Part shown: positions 47,470 through 60,905 of the stretch, piece by piece
Numbering within the stretch: position 1 is the first letter of the stretch
Layout: each line of letters starts with the position of its first letter
Source of the DNA: Rattus norvegicus
Taxonomy: Eukaryota > Chordata > Mammalia > Rodentia > Muridae
NCBI RefSeq assembly: GCF_036323735.1
Contig: NC_086024.1
Coordinates: 61,300,924 to 61,364,923, forward strand
DNA: 64,000 nt
Direction of reading: 5' to 3'
The notes under the pieces: model-generated
Databases searched by the model: none
Told to the model about the DNA's origin: nothing
What the model saw: only the letters and a program-made list of their open reading frames with translations
Translations under genes and position numbers: made by a program

Positions 47470-47602
47470 TTTTAGTTTTTGAGACACGGTTTCTCTGCAT
47501 AACTCTAACTCACCTAGATTTCATTCTCCAGACCAGGCTACCTTCGAGCTCAGAGATTCACCTGCCTCTGCCTCCTGAGTGTATCCCACAATGTCAGGCC
47601 TT
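47470..47602 (-). mobile_element. B1 SINE
   Basis: tttttgagacacggtttctctgcataactc, then ctccagaccaggctaccttcgagctcagag, then ctgcctctgcctcctgagtg. Confidence 0.85.
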
Positions 47603-48179
47603 TTTAATTTTGGGGGAGGTGAAGAAAATTATGTTATAGAGAAGATAAGTTTGGGTTCACTATGGCCACATATAGATTTTCCTCAAGAATATACTCTTAA
47701 AAAGAGCAAGACTGCCAAAAGTGAGGTTTCAAAAACAAAGGACTTTGGTCAAGGCGATACGAAGTGCTAACTTGTGATAGAAGTAGAAATTAGCTCATCC
47801 TGGTAGAGAATTTTCAAGATTATTTGTGTTTGCCACTTGTTTTGTTAATGAAGGGAAGGTCTTTGGGGTGGCTGAAGACCAGGTGTTGATGCTGCTGAAA
47901 GGCAAGCCTGTTTCTAGTCTTTCAGAGACAATAGACACAGTGTCTGAGTACACAGAGGAGCGTTAGACAGTGGGGAGAAGGCAGATGGAGATTGGTAGCT
48001 TGGAATAAATCAAATTCTAGGAAATAGCAAAAGAGTGTATCAGATGTAGTTGGAATTTATTTAATGAACTGATGAAGCCGGGCCTGTCTCAGGATGGAAT
48101 TAGCTGTCTCGTATTGAGGAGGAGAAAGAAGAGAGACAAAACCAGACAGTTTCTTTCAAGTGCACGTTAGCATATCAGC

Positions 48180-48830
48180 ACACCTGTACTCAATTAACCA
48201 CCTTTACAAAAAGTCCGTATTAAATAAGGAATCGACTTTGGGAATTTTCTGAACTTTATTTTGAATCTGGTATGATAATTTGAAGGAGTGTGCACTGGCT
48301 GAAATTCATGCTTGTGCAGAAAGGAAAGAGGAGAATCAGGCTTTATCTGACCTTTCATCCCCTGCAAACCCTCAATTTACAAAGCTCTATTTACTAAAAA
48401 GGGGCCAGGAGAGGAATGCAAAGCAGCCTATTATGTTTGTGATCCGACGATTGTTTTGCAGCTGGTATGCATGTGCTTTCTTCAGAGCTTATCTTTTCTG
48501 TCCTTTTTTTATTTGCACACTTGGAAGCAGAGCAGAGTGCCTTTTTGTTTCCATATTTTTTGAGTTTCTTGAAACTATCAGTTACAACAGAAACTGTGTA
48601 GACCTCCACCCCACACCTTGTCTTTACGTGCTAATATAAAATGGTGGATCTGTCAACTGGCTCCAGCATTTCGTGCACCTAATGGGCCACTTACCCCTGG
48701 AGTGACACCCAGTGATTCCATGAAGAATGAGATTATGATTCTGGGGGAAAACAAAAAGGGAAATGTAGGGGAGAAATCCATTCTATATCCAATCTCCTAC
48801 ATCATGCTGTGTTGGTGAACAAGAGGGCTA
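48180..48830. other. Repeat-free block in intron 4 with a 119-codon open frame
   Basis: The frame at 48,280-48,639 has no recognised domain, no flanking splice signals in the Etv1 phase that I can defend, and an unremarkable start. More likely conserved noncoding DNA than a gene. Confidence 0.3.
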
Positions 48831-49407
48831 CTTGTCACGGGCATTCTTTTCGACCACTAAATTATAGGGAAATAATATTCCTGTATTCATGATCTGTAAT
48901 AGTCGTTATGGTGTCTAATTTAGTATTTAAGAGTCCCAAGTCGTTAACTCTAAGTTTAAGTAGTCAGCATAGTAATAAATATGTAATTTTGACAGTTTTA
49001 AAGGAGGCAACTAACCACTAGAATACATTTTTGCTTAGATATGCCCCTTAGACCTTATCTAATAACAATCACATCTTAGCATTTAGAAATTCATAAGCTA
49101 TTAGTAACTAATATTTAACTAAGTGAAGTTTTTGAGAAAATAAAATCATACGTACAAGCTGTTTTCCAGTTAGGATCCCTGTACACTGAATCACAAGAAA
49201 ATCTTGCCTTGTGAGAGGAGTACCACTATGTGTGTTTTGATGATACCACCAAATGGGCTACTCAAGATAGAGGTAAAAATATCTGTAGTATTCAAATACC
49301 GTTGTGTCTGTGGTAGGATTTTCCATTTTTGATAGCTCCTGGACATGATAGCCACCTTGCTATGCTCTGTACTCAAAAGTCTGTGTTCATAGTTAACAAG
49401 GTCAAAG

Positions 49408-49409
<2 letters not shown>

Positions 49410-49454
<45 letters not shown>
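49410..49454. repeat. (CA)n microsatellite
   Basis: About 22 CA units. Confidence 0.97.
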
Positions 49455-49457
<3 letters not shown>

Positions 49458-50567
49458 GGTGGTTGACATTTCGCTGTGGAGTTAAATGTAATGGCAGGTG
49501 AGCTGTTTCGGGTCTCCTCAGACCTGGCTCAGTTCCTGATAGCTCATATTATATGGGATTATTCTGTCCTGCAGCCTCAAGAGTCTTGTGGTAGTATATT
49601 GAAGAAGCCCCAGAGTAGAAGAAAGCAGGGGAAGAATCCCCTGAACTAGCCTCTGAGAAGTTACATCAATGAAGTATAATAAAAATTGTAAATGTCATTT
49701 TCTGTATAGGCTTTGGAGGCATCTCTGATTCTATAAGTAGAGCAGGAATCGGCAATATCTCATAGGTTCTAAGTACATGCTAGTAATGAGTGTTTGGGTC
49801 ATACTCTAGCTATTCTAACAATTGCGTAAGATTATATCAGCTAACTCAAATACTATAACGTATTAATCACTGTAAGGTACTGAACGTTCATTAGAATTAA
49901 TGAACTAAATATCCATGACCAGAGTGCTTCTCAGTAAGTGTTTGTTCTCAAGATTGTGAAGGTGGAAAGAGCACTCTCTCAAACCACTACTGTAAGGTGA
50001 CCTGGCTCATTTGCAATTGTAAGTCTCAACTGGGTTTCCCTTTAAAATGAGAGATACTGTATTCCAGTATCAGTTTCCTTAGAGTCTAATCCGTCCTTTG
50101 GCTATGGAAATGGGATCTGTGTATTTGCTGATTGTTTACACTTGGTTCTTCTAAAGTTTGCAAAGTCAGATTCTTATGTAAGTGCCTTACCATGGTGTTT
50201 GCTTACTGATGATCTCCCTGCTGTAGCTAAGCTCATGGAGTCTCTTGTTTGGTTTCCTTTATCAGTGAGTTTGACTGCATCCTGTTTTGTTTCTATAGGC
50301 TAGACTTGTCAGTACAGACAAACTGATTCTGATGCTGCTCCTGCAGTAGCTGTTACTGTTTATCATTTTTAAAAAAATGATAAAATGGGGGAGGGGTCTG
50401 ATTGGCTGAAGAATGTGCCCCTCCCAATCCTACTCTCTTCTCCTGTATCTCATATTTCTCCCTTTATGTGAGGCCCCTCTTTAGTTTGTGTGTTTGAGAC
50501 ATGCTCGTGTTGTATAGTTGTGCTAACCACCTCAGACAAGCAGAGTTCTGTTTCAGCTTCCTGAGGG

Positions 50568-50581
50568 AGTGTGTGTGTGTG

Positions 50582-50635
<54 letters not shown>

Positions 50636-50682
50636 CAGGGAGAGAGAGGGAGAGAAGGAGAAAGAGAGAGAGAGAGAAGTAG
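50568..50682. repeat. (TG)n followed by (GA)n
   Basis: TG units with one TAG interruption to 50,634, then AGAGAG-rich sequence. Confidence 0.95.
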
Positions 50683-51109
50683 GGAGACAGAAGCAATGAC
50701 ACCACCCTGCCCACAGCTAGGAATGCTCTTGTTTTTTGTTTTGTTTTGTTTTTTGTATCACTAAATGAATATTAATCAATTAAACAAATGGCACTTGATA
50801 TAACTTCTGAAGGTAGCATCAGCATCAAGAATGTATTCAAGGTATTTGGGAGACAACATATTTTTACAGCATCATCAAGAAGAATCACTGACACAACTGG
50901 AAATGTGGCCAGTATAGAGGAATTCAAAAATAAAGGAATGGAATTTTAAAAGATCCAAATTTTGAATTTTATAAAAACATGAGCAAATAAGATATAATCA
51001 TTTTTACAATTATTGAACAATGTCATATTTAAATAGTTTAAGAATAATGCAATGCTAGTGGTTAACTATAGAGAGAATATTATTAATTAGGAATTACTTT
51101 TATTCTCTA

Positions 51110-51525
51110 TATTGGGTATTTTTTATTTACATTTCAAATGTTATCCCCTTTCCTGCTTTCCTTTCCATAAACCCCCTATCCCATGCTCCCTCTCCCTTCT
51201 TCTGTGAGGGTGTCCCCCATTCAACCACCCACCCCTTCTGGCCTCCCTGCCTTGACATTCCCCAACACTGGGACGGTCCACTGTCAGGACCAAGGGCTTC
51301 TCCTCCCTTTGGTGCCCAACAAAGCCATCCTCTGCTACATATGTAGCTGGAGCCATGGGTCTGTTCATGTGTAGTCTTTGGATAGTGGTTTAGTCCCTGG
51401 GAGTTCTGGTTGGTTGGTTTGTTCTTATGGGGTTGCAAACCCTTTCTGCTCTTTCAGTTCTTTTCTAACTCCTCCAATGGGGACCCCATCTCAGTTCAAT
51501 GGTTGGCTGCTAAATGCTCATTTTT
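51110..51525 (-). mobile_element. L1 3' end (murine type), antisense
   Basis: ttatttacatttcaaatgttatccccttt is the reversed 3' terminus of mouse-type L1. The 3' UTR and ORF2 end follow (ctctgctacatatgtagctggagcc; gtagtctttggatagtggtttagtccctggg). 5' truncated. Confidence 0.9.
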
Positions 51526-51569
51526 GTTGTTGTTTTATTTTGTTTCTTTGTTCTGTCTTGTTTTGTTTT

Positions 51570-51795
51570 TTTAAAGATTTATTTAATTTTATTTTATGTG
51601 TATGAATGTTTTGCCTATATATGTATGTCCGTGTTCCGCACGCAAGTTTGGTTTCTGCAAAGACCAAAAGAAGGTGTCAGACCCCCTGGAATTCGACTTA
51701 CAAACTGTTGTGAGCACCATGTGGGCGATGAGAATGAAACCCAGATTCTCTTTCCAAGGGCTTTTAACTGCTAAGCCATCCCTGTGTCCTGTTGG
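51570..51795 (-). mobile_element. B3/B2 SINE
   Basis: agattctctttccaagggcttttaactgctaagccatccctgtgtcc is the reversed head. caccatgtgggcgatgagaatgaaaccc and agaccccctggaattcgac are the B3 body. It abuts the L1. Confidence 0.8.
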
Positions 51796-51929
51796 TCAGT
51801 TCTCAGACTAATAAAGCTCCATGAAAAACCTTACAAGGTGGTAAATACTTCACGGTAAAGCAGTTCTATAGGAACTGCAGCAGTGACAGAAACATCACAG
51901 AGCATTTTATTTCATTCATTCTTACTGTG

Positions 51930-52085
51930 CTTCTGTGATTTAGTGTGTGCACATGTACATGTCCTAGCACAGATATGGTGGTCAGAGAACAACTTGAGGG
52001 AGTCAGTTTTCTCCTTTCCCTACCTGAGTCGTCTTTAGAATTGAAATCATGAGGCTTGGTGGCCAGCACCTTTACAAGGCATTCT
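51930..52085 (-). mobile_element. Rodent tRNA-derived SINE-like sequence (uncertain family)
   Basis: gtgtgcacatgtacatgtcctagcac, then ggtggtcagagaacaacttgagggagtcag, then aggcttggtggccagcaccttta. Confidence 0.5.
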
Positions 52086-53108
52086 GAATGACTGTCCTTC
52101 AGCTTTATTTTAGGATATAAATTATACACATGCTGTGTTAAGTTAGTAGTTTTTTTTTTCTTTTTCTTTTTAATAAACCACACACAGAACATCCACCCGA
52201 GCCAGTATTAACAACTGGAACATGGCCCAGTGACATAGCATTTCTGAAGAAGGTGTTACTGTTAGGAAAATTGCCACATTTCCCTTGTAGTCACTGCACC
52301 TTTGTTATTTTGGCAACTTGTGAAGTTGTATTGCTATTTACCAAAAGGTTTCTTTGTTTTTTTTTCCCCTGTGGCTCTAGCCAGCTGGCTCTCTTCTTTC
52401 CAGGCAAACTTTTCTAGCTCTGGTATTGAGAACGTGCTTTCCCCTTTGATGGTCTACTGTTGGGGTCTTTTTGTACAAGGAACCAACTGACTAATAACGT
52501 TTGAATTGATGTCAATCATGCCCTTCATAGGGTCACACAGAAATGTGGCAGGTGTGCCACGGCCCTATGAGGCCTGTTCCATACTCACCCTACACAGTAG
52601 TTCGGTGCCACTTGCAGGCTCCCCCACCCATATAGATGAAAAGAAAAATATGTGAAATTACTATTCAAACACAAGGATTCAGTAGGTTACAAGGACCTGT
52701 AATTGTGTACCTAGTAATGAGTTACGAAGTAACTAAAAGATCATTTTGGGGAGGTACATATGAAAACAGTCAATGTAAACCATCCAAAATAACAGAATAA
52801 TAAAGAATGCTTAGACTGGCATATATTGTATATTATAGATGATTGGAACGTCATTACACTAACACCCTCTCCCCTCTCTGGGTCACATACGCTGTCTCTT
52901 ACTCCTGGGTTTATTTGAAACATTATGCAAATCATGCTTTTATATGTGAGATGTCATATTGTACTAGTTTTGAAGACTTCAGTTAGCAAATTCACTTAAT
53001 CAAGAATTTGTTTCACTATTTCGTTTCCTTTAAAATTGGAATATGGTTTGCTTCCCTTCATAGCAATATTGGTTACTTGTTAAACTCTTTTTTGACACGT
53101 GTTTATTA

Positions 53109-53112
<4 letters not shown>

Positions 53113-53142
<30 letters not shown>

Positions 53143-53300
53143 TGCATGAGTGTGTGTGTGGGTGCACATGTGTCGGGGGCACCCATGCCACTGCATGCAT
53201 GTGGATGTCAGGCAGCCTACATCACATCTTCCCTTCTCTGTGTGAGTCTAGGGAATTGAATCCAGATCCTCAGCTTTAGTGGTAAACCCCACAACCATCA
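53113..53300 (-). mobile_element. (TG)n plus rodent SINE-like sequence
   Basis: TG units at 53,113-53,140, then gcacacccatgcca-type sequence, ggatgtcaggcagcctac and gggaattgaatccagatcctcagc. Confidence 0.5.
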
Positions 53301-53699
53301 TCCTCAGTCTGACTACTTGTTTTGTGATTTGTTTTGTTTTGTTTCGTTTGTTTGTTTTTTGGTGAGCAAAACTTAAAAATAGTGGAGATGATTGGTTGGT
53401 ACATAGGAACAGGCCTGCTGGCATTTGGCAGGCTTTTGGAGCAATGATTATGTCAACTTCGTTTTGCATATTCCTATGGCCCATAGTTAATGTAATTACT
53501 ATGAAATTTTAGGTTAGATTTTCTATGCTAACAAGTTAATTAAAAAGGGAAATTGAAGTCCCATCTATCACTTATCAAAATACAATTTTGGTGCTGTCAT
53601 CTGCGTTTACCCTTTTCTTTTGTGTGTTATATCTTTTCCTTTTTTGCCTTTTTTAAAAAATTTTTGGAGCATTGAATTATAAAGAACAAATTCATCACA

Positions 53700-54800
53700 T
53701 TTTCTAAAGTGTTTATTAGAGGTCTACCTGATTTTCCGCTGAGGAGAGCACCCTGAGATTTTTCCCTAGATGTTGGAGAAGGTTCAGGTTTGCATAGAGG
53801 CCAGGCCAGAGCATCCTTGGTGTCTGGATTCTCAGGTCCATGTGTTACAAGATTCCTCAGAATGTCTTCATTCAGAAGAAAGGGTTACCAGGAAGTGTTG
53901 GAATTTTCTAGGCTATGCCCGGCTAAGAATAATAACTTCCTTCCTAGTCATTCCCAAATACCTCTTACCTATTATTTGAAAGAAAGCACAGATTTCCATG
54001 AAGAGAAGAAATCGCTCTTCGGGGGATTTGCAGGCTTTAAAGACCATATGAAAGCACAGCAGGGCAAATTCAATAGGAGAGCATTTCTGGGTTCAGAAAG
54101 GTCATAGTTAGGACTTCATTTAGTAGGGCTTTTTCGGGGAGGTGTGGATTCAGATAAATTTCCTCTTTTGGGAGCCTCATTTCGATTGATTAGATCTGTT
54201 TCTAAAATTGCTCCAGCTTGTTCTGTTTTGTTCTTGGCAGTTGGATGTGGAGTGTTGTATGTTTGGGCTCATGGCACAGAATTTGTTTCCAAAAAAAAGT
54301 GTCATGCTGCTTTCTCTCCACTGGACCAGTAGGGGTAGGAGGATCTGACTTGAAGCCAGTGTGAAATGCAGACGTGATTCGATTTGGATTGTTCCTGCAT
54401 TAGACCTTCGTCTCCCTGTTCCTACCCTTTTCCAGATAGAAGGACCAGTTTCCTCCCAGGATACTTTTGCTGCCAATTAGACTGGGAAGGTGAGGATCAT
54501 TTAGCACCACCAAGCTGAAAAGCCATTATATGAAGTTTGGGCTTGAAATATAAAGGAGTGAATCAACACATGGCACATTCAGCCTCTTAATGATGCTTTT
54601 AGAATTAGGAATATAACTTTCTGGTTTTGATACTGCCTTTTTGTTTTGTTATTATAATGACATCTTTCCCGTCTCAACTGGAAAGTAGGTGGTCCATGTA
54701 ATCAAATTTAAATGAGATTTGAAACACCTTTTAAAACATCGAGTGCTTTAAAATGTCAACCAGATTGACTGCACAGCTTTTTAATGTGCATTATGAATAC
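53700..54800. other. Repeat-free block in intron 4
   Basis: No repeat family recognised over about 1.1 kb; overlapping short open frames (53,770-54,107; 54,144-54,332) match no protein known to me. Possible conserved noncoding DNA. Confidence 0.3.
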
Positions 54801-55090
54801 TCCTTGCTTAAATACAGTACTTATACCTGATTTAATTTTTTTCATAATGATTAAGGGTCATCGTGTACATGAGTTACTATTATTTCCATAGTGTAAAAAT
54901 GCCCAGAGCAGTGTTCAGTGACTATTTTCACAATATGGCCCCAGAAAAACATGAACCCCAAAGTCTTGTGTCAGATTTTCATAATTTTTCTCTTACATCT
55001 ATTTAGCAGTAGTTCTGCTACTTGTCATTGTTGTCTGAGGAAGTCCTCGAGAATATAAACCATTAACATAATATTTATGATTAGAGCTGC

Positions 55091-55189
55091 AGAGAGAGAG
55101 AGAGAGAAATATAGGTGATAGATGGATAGATGATGGGTTGATAGGTGGATGGATGGATGGATGGATGGATAGGTAGGTAGATAGATAGG

Positions 55190-55241
<52 letters not shown>
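55091..55241. repeat. (GA)n, (GATG)n and (GATA)n tetranucleotide array
   Basis: GA run, then GGAT units, then GATA units (about 14 in the last pure run). The Tyr/Leu/Ser/Ile frames on the other strand are artefacts. Confidence 0.97.
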
Positions 55242-55242
<1 letters not shown>

Positions 55243-56165
55243 GCAAGACACATAGCCAGGTAGAAAATGTGAGCATGTACACAAGTGTCTACATGTGGAC
55301 ACATTATGACTATATGTTAGATAAAGGGACAGACACTCACATGCTTAGCAGGTAAATAGGTGAACTGAGCTCAATACAGATACTGCTGGGGAGCAAAAGA
55401 TAGCATAGAAAATAAGAAAACCAGGTTTTTGCAAGGAACTAGATATATCTGAACCCAGTTGAAATGTTGGCCACCTTTAAAAGAGAGACCGTCAGACTTT
55501 TGGAAAAATCGTTTTCCATTGAGAAATGCATGGTTTCACTAAGATGCCCTGTTGACAGCAGGCATCTGATGTGCCCCAAGCTGACTTGTTTACTCTTTGG
55601 CCTTCATCTTTTTCTGTAATCAAAGGGTTCTGATGGTTTAGCAAGCACTGTCTCAGTCTCAAAACTTGGGCTATACATAATATCATCTTGACCTAGAAGA
55701 ATTCCGAGGTTCAAAACAATGGTTGTTTCTCACGATTATTAAATATCCTTTTAGGAGGGAAAGCATCAATGGGCCCAGTACATAGTGGATCTCTGAACCA
55801 GCAATATCTCCTTACACTTTTTGGTTCTTCTTTCTTATAACAAAATATTTTAAGAATCTTATTTAAGAAAGAAATGGATTTCATGTTTCTGTGCTATGGT
55901 CTGAATTTCTGCCTCAGAGACATTCTAGGTGAATATATTTGCAGAGACTGCAAACAATGGAAAATCATGAAAACTCGAATCAGGGTCCCTGCCCTTAAAT
56001 GTGTTTCAGTTTGCATTTTGATAGCGGTTTAGAAATGTTATCGCTGGTGTTGTCACAGACATAATTCACATCTTTCTTCAGGCACTGTAAACAAGAGAAA
56101 TGGTTTAATGGCCCCATAAAGGCACTCTGCTGATAGCTGAGATTAGGCTCTTTAGTAATGGATGT

Positions 56166-56167
<2 letters not shown>

Positions 56168-56210
<43 letters not shown>
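56168..56210. repeat. (TG)n microsatellite
   Basis: About 21 TG units. Confidence 0.97.
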
Positions 56211-56211
<1 letters not shown>

Positions 56212-58149
56212 AAGCGCGCACACATACACAGTGAGAGTAGGGAGAGTTTGAAGAGGCAAGTGTACTGAGAAAGAATTTCTGAGAGGCTTACATACAGCTC
56301 GAGGATCCCCTGAGCTTCTCTACCTTACAAAGTGTATTTACAGAACTTATGACATTATTGTCCCTATTTGTACATAAGCCTTCCCCTCAGCTTCTGAGAT
56401 TTAGCTGAGGTCACTGTCATGCATTTATCACCTGAACTTGAAGTGATACTAACTTAAAGGGAGTGTTTCATCTACTGAGTGTACTCCTAACTACATTTAT
56501 TTGTATAAAAGACAGCATGCATTTTTCATGGCGTACTTGTATGTGCTCTTAAATAATCTAATTTATGTATACCATTTATTTTTTCACCTTTTACAGAGGT
56601 TCTTTATTTTACCTCCTCCAAAGCACTTCCATAGCCAAGTGTTTTTTTTTTTTCTATAAGCACTTCGATGTCTATAACATGATTTGTTTTTGTTTTGACT
56701 TTTTTTTTCAGTTATATTTTCTAGACAGGTGTAAAAAATTCTGCATGTTATATGTCATCCCGGTCTAAGTAAGTGCTTTGAAAGTCCTCATGCCTCATAA
56801 ATCTATAATGTTTTAGAGTCTCCATTTTGTGCCATTTTTCACCAGCTTGTTTGTGTAGCCCCGTGAATTGATTACCCTAAGCCACACAAAGTGTTACCAG
56901 ATTCCAGTGACCTTTGCTGACTAGGTTATCAGTGCGCATGAGCACACATTACTCGGCCAGCTTCTTCCGTGTGTGCTTTCTCCCTTATCAGTGTAGAGCA
57001 TGATCTGAAACAAGGATGAGCAAGCTGTTCTCTGGAAAGAATCAGATGGTCAGTGTTCAGCCTTTGCTGGTCCTCTGTCTCCATCACGACTACTCAAGTC
57101 CACTACTGTGGTTCAAAGTAACCCCAGACGGTCCGCCAGTGCACTTATAAAAACAAGTAGTAAGTTGTAGGTGTTCACAGCCTGTCCTTTAAGAACTCTT
57201 CAAGCATCATATCACAGGTTACCCTAAACGTCATGTTTTGGTTTGGTTTTATTTTATAATAGTTCAGGAGCCTCGTTGCCAGTATGAGGAGACTGCACTC
57301 TTGGCTTGGTTCCCTTTAGAAATCACAGATTTGTTCAAAGACCTGTTTCTCTTTTGACAAGATCTAAAAATAAATGTTTCTTCTCCTGGGGTAAATACTT
57401 TGTATTCCTAGAAATTATTACTTTGTTTCACTCTTAGAAGAATTAAAAAGTAAAAAAGAGTGAAAGGTCAGAGCCCAGCCCACTTCCTGCTTCTTTATGT
57501 TCTCTGGAGATGTCTAGAAGTAGACTTGTATGCCACTTGTGACATTTCTGTAATCCCAGGGTAGGGCAAGCTCTCAGTGTGGGAGAGCACCATCTTTTTG
57601 CTTCAGTGTAATATGAGTAGTGTGAAATTTTAAATGTCTTGGTCACAGTAATAAATTGAAGGGAGACAGAATGCCTAGAAGCAAACACAAATGCTCTGGG
57701 AAGTTTTTGCATTTAAATACAAGTGCCAAGAATATATTAGTAAGGTCATGCATACAGCTGTGTGTATCACACACACATGAATTAAGCATAAGGAATAGAG
57801 AACAGCCTAAGATCTTTGCTAGAGGAAATATTTTTTAGAAATCTAAATAAAACTATGATTGGACCTATATTTGCACTTGATGGTATGATGTCATCTTGTT
57901 CAACACCTGCACTCCATAGTTTCATATTGCCTTCTAGCTCTCAGTATCCATTGTATCATTTAAGGCATAGTAGATACAAATAGGGAAGGAAGGAAGGAAG
58001 GGTTCAAAAACACCTGGTGTGATTTTACATGGTGTTATAGTGTGTTCCTTAACAAGAAACATTTCAAGTGCAACTGTAAACAGATTTTAATTTTATTGCA
58101 ACCAAAATCCCAAGATTCACTTAAAAATTTTATTTGTTACCATTTTTAA

Positions 58150-58245
58150 ATTAGGGTGTCTTGTAGCCCAGGCTGGCTTTGAAGACCTGGAACTTCAGAT
58201 CCATTTGCTTCCACTTCCCATTGCTGGAATTATAAGCATGTAATA
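58150..58245 (-). mobile_element. B1 SINE fragment
   Basis: gtcttgtagcccaggctggctttgaagacctggaac, then cattgctggaattataagcatgta. Confidence 0.65.
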
Positions 58246-58299
58246 ATACTAAAATTTTAAATTAGTTACATTGTACTTTATATGTGTATTTTTCCCTCT

Positions 58300-58472
58300 G
58301 TGTATGCCTGTCAACATTTATGGTTGATGCCTATGAAGGTCAGAAGAGGACATAGGACGCACTAGAACTGGAGCTACAAATAGTCATGAACCACTGTGGA
58401 GATGTTGGGAATGAAACCCAGGTCTTCTGTAAGAGCAAATGCTCTTAACCACTGCGCCATCTCTTCGGCCCC
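58300..58472 (-). mobile_element. B3/B2 SINE
   Basis: gaaggtcagaagaggacataggacgcactagaactggag, then gggaatgaaacccaggtcttctgtaag, ending gcgccatctcttcggcccc. Confidence 0.85.
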
Positions 58473-58529
58473 AGGCTCTAATCCTTAGCCTGCTACAGTG
58501 TTGTCTTAGATCTTTACCCAGGCATCCTG

Positions 58530-58870
58530 CTTAGCTTCTTTTTGTTAGCTTTCCATGTCTGTGACTAAATAGCCAATAAAATAAACTGAAAGGTAGAAAA
58601 ATTAATGTGGCTAATGGCTTCAGAGATTTTAGGTGGCAGGCTATACTTTTTTAATCTGCAGTGCACAGTACGACATATCAGCAGGAACTTCTTATAGCTA
58701 GGAAGAAAAAGAGGCACCAGGGCCTTGAAGTCTTCCTCCAACAAGCCAGCTTCCTCCCACTCTGGCTTACTGTCTAAGGGTTCCCTCTCCTTTCAACCAT
58801 GCCTCACATTGAACCAAGACTAACATCGGAACATTTGAGCAATAGTCGTCAACTCCAACCTTGAAGATCA
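58530..58870. repeat. Old rodent interspersed repeat, class uncertain
   Basis: The order tgtctgtgactaaatagcc, ggcttcagagattttaggtggcagg, tcttcctccaacaagccagcttcctcc resembles a widespread rodent repeat, but I could not name it. Confidence 0.35.
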
Positions 58871-59689
58871 CAAAATACTATCTAAATCCTGAGTTATTTT
58901 CAAATGTGTTTGCAGCTTCTTGTTCAGATTGTAAACTCAGCCTCCCACCCAAACTCCATCTCTTTGTGGATGAGTGTTTAGTGGATAGCTGTCACAAACA
59001 TCGTCTGTTCTCAGTGGAAGGTTAAAGATAAGGCTTTATTGTCACGTCTAAGGAAGTATTCTCTCCCTTGAGAATTTAATTCATTCTTTCTACCGACAAG
59101 TTGTTTTATGTTGTGTTTCTGTTCAATCAAAAAATTCATTTTTAACTTAGGATCCTTGCTTGTGGAAACCTAAGGGTGTCTCCGTGCTTTCGTAGTGCTG
59201 TGAGCTCAGGGTGTGTCTGTGCTTCTGTGGTATTGTAACTGAATTGTTTCCTGTCTGAAATGTAGGTAGAAGATGAAAGGTACCACGCCATTCACCGTTC
59301 ACAGCTCTTAAAGGAAAAACAGTTACTGAATTTCTAAGCACGTAATGAATGCCATAACCCCTTGTAAACTCTCAGGTTAAGAAGTGGTTAAATTTATTTT
59401 GAAAGTGCATATTTTTAAGTTCTGATAATTTGGATCTTTTACATTTAACCACTAGACAAACTCAGTCATCATTAGTCAGCCTTAAGATGTGGTTTTAAAG
59501 GTCAAGCTTCCATCAAGGCAAAGAATGCAAGGTTCACCTCTTGACTGTTCTGTCTGCCTCTCCCTAGAAGAGTTGATAGCTGTGTGGTTATAAAAGTTTG
59601 CATGGGAGCCCTCAGACCCTGTATGAGGGATGCCTGAGAGGAACTCTAAATTTCATACTTAGATAAATGACCTGAAGTCTATGAAGTCA

Positions 59690-60600
59690 GGAATAAAGTA
59701 TCATTTGGAAACATCATTTCTTTGTCAATGAAATGAAGAGGCTAACTCGCTCGATTTAATTCACTTGAAAAAGGAAAGATTCACTTTAATTAAACTACAA
59801 ACAATGCCGATGCCCGAAGGTCTGTGTTCCAGACCCAGGGAGGACCGCACTGTAAGCGGAATGCTAGCAGCCTCGGCAGCAGGCTGGAGCCGTGTTCAGT
59901 GAAAGTAATTTAATTAGTGTTGATCATGACTCCAGATGATGGTGATTTGATAAGGAATAATTTAGTACTTAACAGCCTTTTACATGCACCAGCTCCATGT
60001 GGGAAGGTACAGCAAATTGCACGAAATGAATGTGCTGTTTTCTCTTGCGCCGGTGCCAATGATCTGGAAAAACCTCCTATTAGCAGACACGAAGCCTCGA
60101 GCCCTGGGATGAAATATACCTAGGCAGCCTCCAGCTCAGCCCTTTCTGATGGGAGCCTCTATATCTCTCATGCAACGGTGAATAGAAGTTGCCTCCATGA
60201 AGGTATAGGTATGATTCCCAGGAGGCGGGCAAGCTTGCTTAAGTGAGGATCATAAAAGATATGTCCCACATTCTTGTGCAGAAAATGGAAGGCTTCAGTT
60301 TGGTTCTAAGTTTTATACTTCACCTACAGATATGAAAAATAAAAATAAATGCCGGGTATCTTAGATCGTCCTGTTAGTCTTTGGACTGGGACCAGTAAAG
60401 AAAAACCAATTATTGGTCCATAATGTTTCATAGCCGCACAGGCATAGAATGAGGTTGTAAAGAGAATGGAAATCCTCCGCGGCTAGGGCTGCGAAGCCTA
60501 CAAGGTGACGAGCCTTCAACGGTTGGCATCTAAATAGATTTTTTTCAAGTGCTGGGTCTCTTTGAACTCAAGGTGCGCCGGTGCTGCCAAGCCTCACATT
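59690..60600. promoter_or_regulatory. Candidate intronic enhancer / conserved noncoding block
   Basis: Repeat-free, with more CpG than the surrounding intron, clustered homeodomain cores (TTTAATTAAAC-like at about 59,786-59,796, TTTAATTAG at about 59,909-59,917), a CCAAT-inverted CCAAT palindrome at 60,405-60,417 and CCGCGG near 60,478. Function is inferred from composition only. Confidence 0.35.
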
Positions 60601-60814
60601 GGATTTAGCATTTGTCTGCTTATGATAATCACCTAGAAAGTTTTGTAACCTAAAATCATTACTCAGCCAGTTTGGTGACAACATTGACTGGGAATGGAGC
60701 ATTAGGTAAAGGTGCAATGACAAGGTGTCACGTACTGGGTGGCTTAAAAAGCTGATACGGCTCATCCTCATCTTCAGTGGCTACAGAGCGGGATGAAGAC
60801 AGAAGGTTGGTTCT

Positions 60815-60815
<1 letters not shown>

Positions 60816-60883
<68 letters not shown>

Positions 60884-60905
60884 GGGAGGGAGGGAGAGAG
60901 AGAGA
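60816..60905. repeat. (GA)n microsatellite
   Basis: About 32 pure GA units, then GGGA units and more GA. Confidence 0.97.

Noticed and set aside
55081..55304. Tyr/Leu/Ser/Ile repeat proteins on the minus strand
   Set aside because: Translations of the GATA/GATG array.
59917..60123. 68-codon open frame as a small gene
   Set aside because: No recognised motif; it lies within the enhancer-like block and lacks start or splice context.
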